From Chloroflexota bacterium (lineage in GTDB: Bacteria > Chloroflexota > Limnocylindria > Limnocylindrales > CSP1-4), in the NCBI GenBank assembly GCA_013696275.1, contig JACCYW010000354.1, positions 1-8,509 on the forward strand: a stretch of 8,509 nt of DNA, written 5' to 3'. The notes below the pieces were generated by a model, which was not told the origin of the DNA, searched no databases, and was given only the letters and a program-made list of their open reading frames with translations. How positions within the stretch are numbered: position 1 is the stretch's first letter; every line of letters starts with the position of its first letter. This document shows positions 6,251 to 8,509 of the stretch, in pieces. The position numbers and the translations under genes were made by a program.

Positions 6251-6386
6251 CGTCGGACTGGCCCCCTCTCGGTACGGCGCGCGATGCGGGCGCCTCATCC
6301 GCCGATGCTAGGAGTCGGGCGGACCCTCGCCTACGGGAGATCCGGCCCAGTACTTATGGTCGCCGCCGGCCAGCGGCGGATGCCCA
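6251..6386 (-). other. Leader region of the second protease, with a GC-rich hairpin
   Basis: This 136-nt gap separates two minus-strand genes. Just after the stop of the zinc-ribbon gene, CCGCCG (6363-6368) and CGGCGG (6374-6379) form a 6-bp stem with a five-base loop and no U-tract, possibly a weak terminator. On the minus strand TAGCAT (plus 6304-6309) could be a -10 element about 54 bases before the protease ATG. No good -35 is seen, so the promoter is tentative. Confidence 0.35.
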
Positions 6387-7346
6387 TCAGTCAGCGCGGA
6401 TGTCCAGGATGACCTCGATCTGATTGGCGGCACCGCCAAAGGCCCAGCCCGGCGCCGATAGACGATGACAGCCGTCACCCGCCACGCCAAGCACGACGTG
6501 CACCAAACCATCCGATCCGTTGGCCACCTGAAGCTGGCGGATGACCTGCAGATCGGGATCGGTGGCGAAGTCCTGAGCGACCACCGGACCGTCGAAGGTG
6601 ATGACCAGGGCGCGATCGCCCAGGGTCGGGCCGTCGATGCCATAGCGGGCGCTGACCTGGGATGCCTCCAGGCTCTCCACGGTCGCCACCGTCGAGCGCT
6701 GTGAGCTTTGACGCCTCAGGTCCAGCACGAGCCCCAGCTGGTCGAAGGTGCCACGGGGACCGAACCGTGCGCGCGACAGCGTCCAGGCAGCCGAGCTCGC
6801 GTCGCTCACGGTCGCCGGCTCACACGTGAAGCCGGCCTGGGCGGGCGGCTCGGTCACCTCGGGCTCGTCTGAGGGGGACATGGTCGGACTGGCCGTAGGG
6901 TCAGGCGTGGGCGGCGCAGTGGGCGGTGCGCTGGCTGGCTGTGACGAAGGCTCGCCCGAGGGCCCCGGTCGGTCGACCGAAGGCGCCGGTGAACCGAGGC
7001 TGGCAGTGCGCGTCGGTCCGGGGTCCGCCAGACCGAGCAGGCTGCTCACTCGACCCAGCCCGCCGCCCAGCACCAGCCAGGCGACCAGTCCGATCACGGC
7101 GATCCCGGCGACGGCACCGGCGAGCGCGCCGAAGCTCGATCCGCTGCGAGCGTCGATGCTCCGTCGCGTGGTGACACCGAGGACCGGGTCGGTCGGTCGG
7201 CCGCGGGGAGTCCCGCACCAGCGGCAGAAGGGAGCGGCGGCACTGTTGATGGCACCACATAGCTGGCATCTGGTCTCACCACCGAGCGTCTCCGGCGCGA
7301 CCCACGGAGCGGACTCGCGGCGTGACCGACCGCGGTCGTCGGCCAT
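6387..7346 (-). CDS. Zinc-ribbon single-pass membrane protein with outer beta domain
   Basis: A 319-residue protein in four parts. (1) A cytoplasmic zinc ribbon, Cys27-x2-Cys30 and Cys41-x2-Cys44 (CQLCG...CRWCG). (2) A single membrane helix at about 72-94 (FGALAGAVAGIAVIGLVAWLVLGG). (3) A disordered Pro/Ser/Thr-rich linker, about 108-170, suited to crossing the cell envelope. (4) A C-terminal domain, 172-319, of alternating beta strands (LVLDLRRQ, ALVITFDGPV, LVHVVLGVAG, QIEVILDIRAD) that resembles AMIN-like domains, with Cys175 and Cys293 able to form a disulfide. There is no catalytic motif, so it is more likely a binding, sensing or scaffold protein than an enzyme. The AMIN-like assignment rests on strand pattern only. 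Its ATG overlaps the stop of the upstream oxidoreductase (TGATG), so translation is probably coupled, and there is no strong SD of its own. Confidence 0.75.
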   Translation of the reverse strand: MADDRGRSRRESAPWVAPETLGGETRCQLCGAINSAAAPFCRWCGTPRGRPTDPVLGVTTRRSIDARSGSSFGALAGAVAGIAVIGLVAWLVLGGGLGRVSSLLGLADPGPTRTASLGSPAPSVDRPGPSGEPSSQPASAPPTAPPTPDPTASPTMSPSDEPEVTEPPAQAGFTCEPATVSDASSAAWTLSRARFGPRGTFDQLGLVLDLRRQSSQRSTVATVESLEASQVSARYGIDGPTLGDRALVITFDGPVVAQDFATDPDLQVIRQLQVANGSDGLVHVVLGVAGDGCHRLSAPGWAFGGAANQIEVILDIRAD

Positions 7347-8356
7347 CAGGCGCGTGCCGCCACGAGCTCGCGGACGTCCGGGATGATCTCGCGGCCGTAG
7401 ATCTCCAGGGTCTCCTCCTCGTCGCCGTTCATGAGGTAGATGTTGAACTGGCCGACGCCAGCGGCGGCCAGCTCGGTCAGCTTGGCGCGGTGTTCGTCAA
7501 CGCTGCCGATGACGCAGAACCGATCGACCACCTCATCCTCCACGAAACTGGCATTGGACGAGCCGACCTCAGCGTGGTGGAGGTAGTCGTATCCGGACCG
7601 CTCGCTGACGTAGCCCGTGAGCGACTCCGGCATTCCCTCGCGCGGGTACTTGTTGACGAGGTCGACGACATGGTTGCTGACCAGGGCTGGGAACCAGCGC
7701 ACACGCTCGCGGCAGGCCGCTCGATCACCCACGTGCGCCGGAGCGGCTGCCATCACGCTGATTTCCCGAGGGTCGCGGCCGGCCTGCCTGGCCCCTTCGT
7801 CCAACTGGCGGACGAAGAAGCGCACGAGGTCGGGATCGGCCAGTTGCAGGATCAGCCCGTCTCCGATGCGGCCGGTCAGCTCGAGCGCCTTGGGCCCGTA
7901 GCCGGCGATCCAGACGGGCAGTCTCGCCGCTGGCGCCCAGCTCAGCTCCAGTGACGTTTCGTCAGCGGTCGCCGGGCGGCCCTCCACCAGGTCGCGGATC
8001 AGCTGTGTCGCCTGCTCCAGGCGGGCCAGCGTGGTGGGCGGTTTACCTTCCACTCGGCGGGCCGAATCGCCGCGCCCGATACCCAGCTCCATGCGGCCAC
8101 CCGAAAGGTCGTTGAGGGTGGCCAGCGCGGAAGCGGTCACGGACGGCTCGCGCGTGGCTGGGTTGGTGACACAGGTGCCCAGTCGCAGGGTGGTGGTCGC
8201 CTGGGCCATCAAGGTAAGCAGGACATAGGCCTCGCGCCACAGGACGTGGCTATCGAACAGCCAGCCGTGTGTGAAACCAGCGGCCTCGGCCTGCCGCGCA
8301 AGCGCCACCGTGCGCTCGATGGAGTGATCCGGCTTGAGTGTGAAGCCGAACTGCAT
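7346..8356 (-). CDS. Luciferase-like F420/flavin-dependent oxidoreductase
   Basis: A 336-residue member of the luciferase-like monooxygenase superfamily, a TIM-barrel enzyme that binds F420 or FMN. Visible features are the first strand MQFGFTLKPD, the helix RQAEAAGFTHGWLFDSHVLW (21-40), LRLGTCVTNPATREP (57-71), the phosphate-contacting LGIGRGDSARR (91-101), and VWIAGYGPKALELTGRIGDG (148-167), which is typical of the F420-dependent branch. From memory it is closest to the family TIGR03842 (F420_CPS_4043), members of which sit near dihydropyrimidinase genes. I cannot confirm that membership. The cofactor could be F420 or FMN, and the substrate is unknown. The ATG at 8356 has a purine-rich SD (GGAAGGGAAGG). 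The stop overlaps the start of the zinc-ribbon gene by one base, making a two-gene operon. Confidence 0.87.
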   Translation of the reverse strand: MQFGFTLKPDHSIERTVALARQAEAAGFTHGWLFDSHVLWREAYVLLTLMAQATTTLRLGTCVTNPATREPSVTASALATLNDLSGGRMELGIGRGDSARRVEGKPPTTLARLEQATQLIRDLVEGRPATADETSLELSWAPAARLPVWIAGYGPKALELTGRIGDGLILQLADPDLVRFFVRQLDEGARQAGRDPREISVMAAAPAHVGDRAACRERVRWFPALVSNHVVDLVNKYPREGMPESLTGYVSERSGYDYLHHAEVGSSNASFVEDEVVDRFCVIGSVDEHRAKLTELAAAGVGQFNIYLMNGDEEETLEIYGREIIPDVRELVAARA

Positions 8357-8359
8357 CGA

Positions 8360-8370
8360 CCTTCCCTTCC
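8360..8370 (-). promoter_or_regulatory. Ribosome binding site of the oxidoreductase gene
   Basis: The minus strand reads GGAAGGGAAGG shortly before the ATG at 8356-8354. The purine block supports this start. Confidence 0.6.
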
Positions 8371-8509
8371 TGCCTCGATGGAAGCGGGAAGCATACGCCG
8401 CCAGCAGGTCGGCGCCGTCCTACCTTTCGAGGCTCACGACTCACGGGCGCCCGAGCGTCCAGCTTCCGACACGACGACGATGACGGGCGCCGGCTATGGA
8501 GCAGGCGCC
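8371..8509. other. Upstream region of the oxidoreductase operon
   Basis: No gene is supported in this right-hand edge. It contains a perfect 10-bp palindrome, CGGGCGCCCG (8444-8453), and two CTCACG copies at 8433-8443 and nearby. On the minus strand TATGCT (plus 8390-8395) is a -10-like hexamer about 34 bases before the ATG, with no convincing -35. The promoter of the oxidoreductase operon probably lies here, but its position is not fixed. Confidence 0.3.

Noticed and set aside
6251..6298. Upstream ATG at 6298 for the second protease
   Set aside because: It would put 16 charged residues before the signal peptide and has no SD, whereas 6250 has a purine-rich block and an ordinary signal peptide.
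6748..7386. 212-codon plus-strand open frame
   Set aside because: It is antisense to the Pro/Ser linker and zinc ribbon of the membrane protein, with no SD or domain.
8480..8509. Possible plus-strand gene start (ATG at 8480) running off the right edge
   Set aside because: Only ten codons are visible, without an SD or recognisable residues.
1..8509. CRISPR array, tRNA or rRNA genes, intact insertion sequence
   Set aside because: No regularly spaced repeats, no tRNA-like cloverleaf or rRNA signature, and no transposase motif was seen on either strand.

Overview
The window is GC-rich bacterial chromosomal DNA with strong third-position G/C preference, short intergenic gaps and purine-rich Shine-Dalgarno (SD) sites. 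A predicted F420/flavin oxidoreductase, a cyclic-amidohydrolase, Pro/Ser-rich anchored zinc-ribbon proteins and secreted metalloproteases together fit an uncultured Chloroflexota lineage (Limnocylindria/Ellin6529-like). A high-GC actinobacterium cannot be excluded. This placement is inferred from gene style, not from a marker gene.

Layout. (1) Bases 32-391 (+) read as a small conserved-looking domain running in frame into the signal peptide and first strand of a secreted beta-helix-type protein. The gene breaks off abruptly near 391, and a 63-nt stretch of unclear origin separates it from the next gene. (2) 455-1855 (-) is a complete dihydropyrimidinase/hydantoinase with every metal ligand present. 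(3) 1953-2628 (-) is a VapBC toxin-antitoxin pair. Its promoter appears to give a leaderless vapB mRNA, and a perfect 14-bp palindrome lies over the -10 element. (4) 2945-5176 (+) is a secreted thermolysin-family (M4) protease with propeptide and a C-terminal beta-sandwich domain. It converges, with a 39-nt gap, on (5) 5216-6250 (-), a second secreted zinc protease whose zinc site looks like a metzincin motif split by a long insertion. (6) 6387-7346 (-) is a zinc-ribbon, single-pass membrane protein with a Pro/Ser/Thr-rich linker and an outer beta domain. It is overlapped by one base with (7) 7346-8356 (-), a luciferase-like F420/flavin-dependent oxidoreductase.

How they fit together. The two secreted proteases suggest extracellular protein use. 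The hydantoinase and the luciferase-like oxidoreductase are of types that I recall occurring together in pyrimidine or hydantoin catabolic loci, but here they are about 5.5 kb apart. The most informative local signals are the vapBC promoter-operator, the broken beta-helix gene at the left edge, the split zinc site of the second protease, and the stop-start overlap of the last two genes. I see no RNA genes, CRISPR array or intact insertion sequence.
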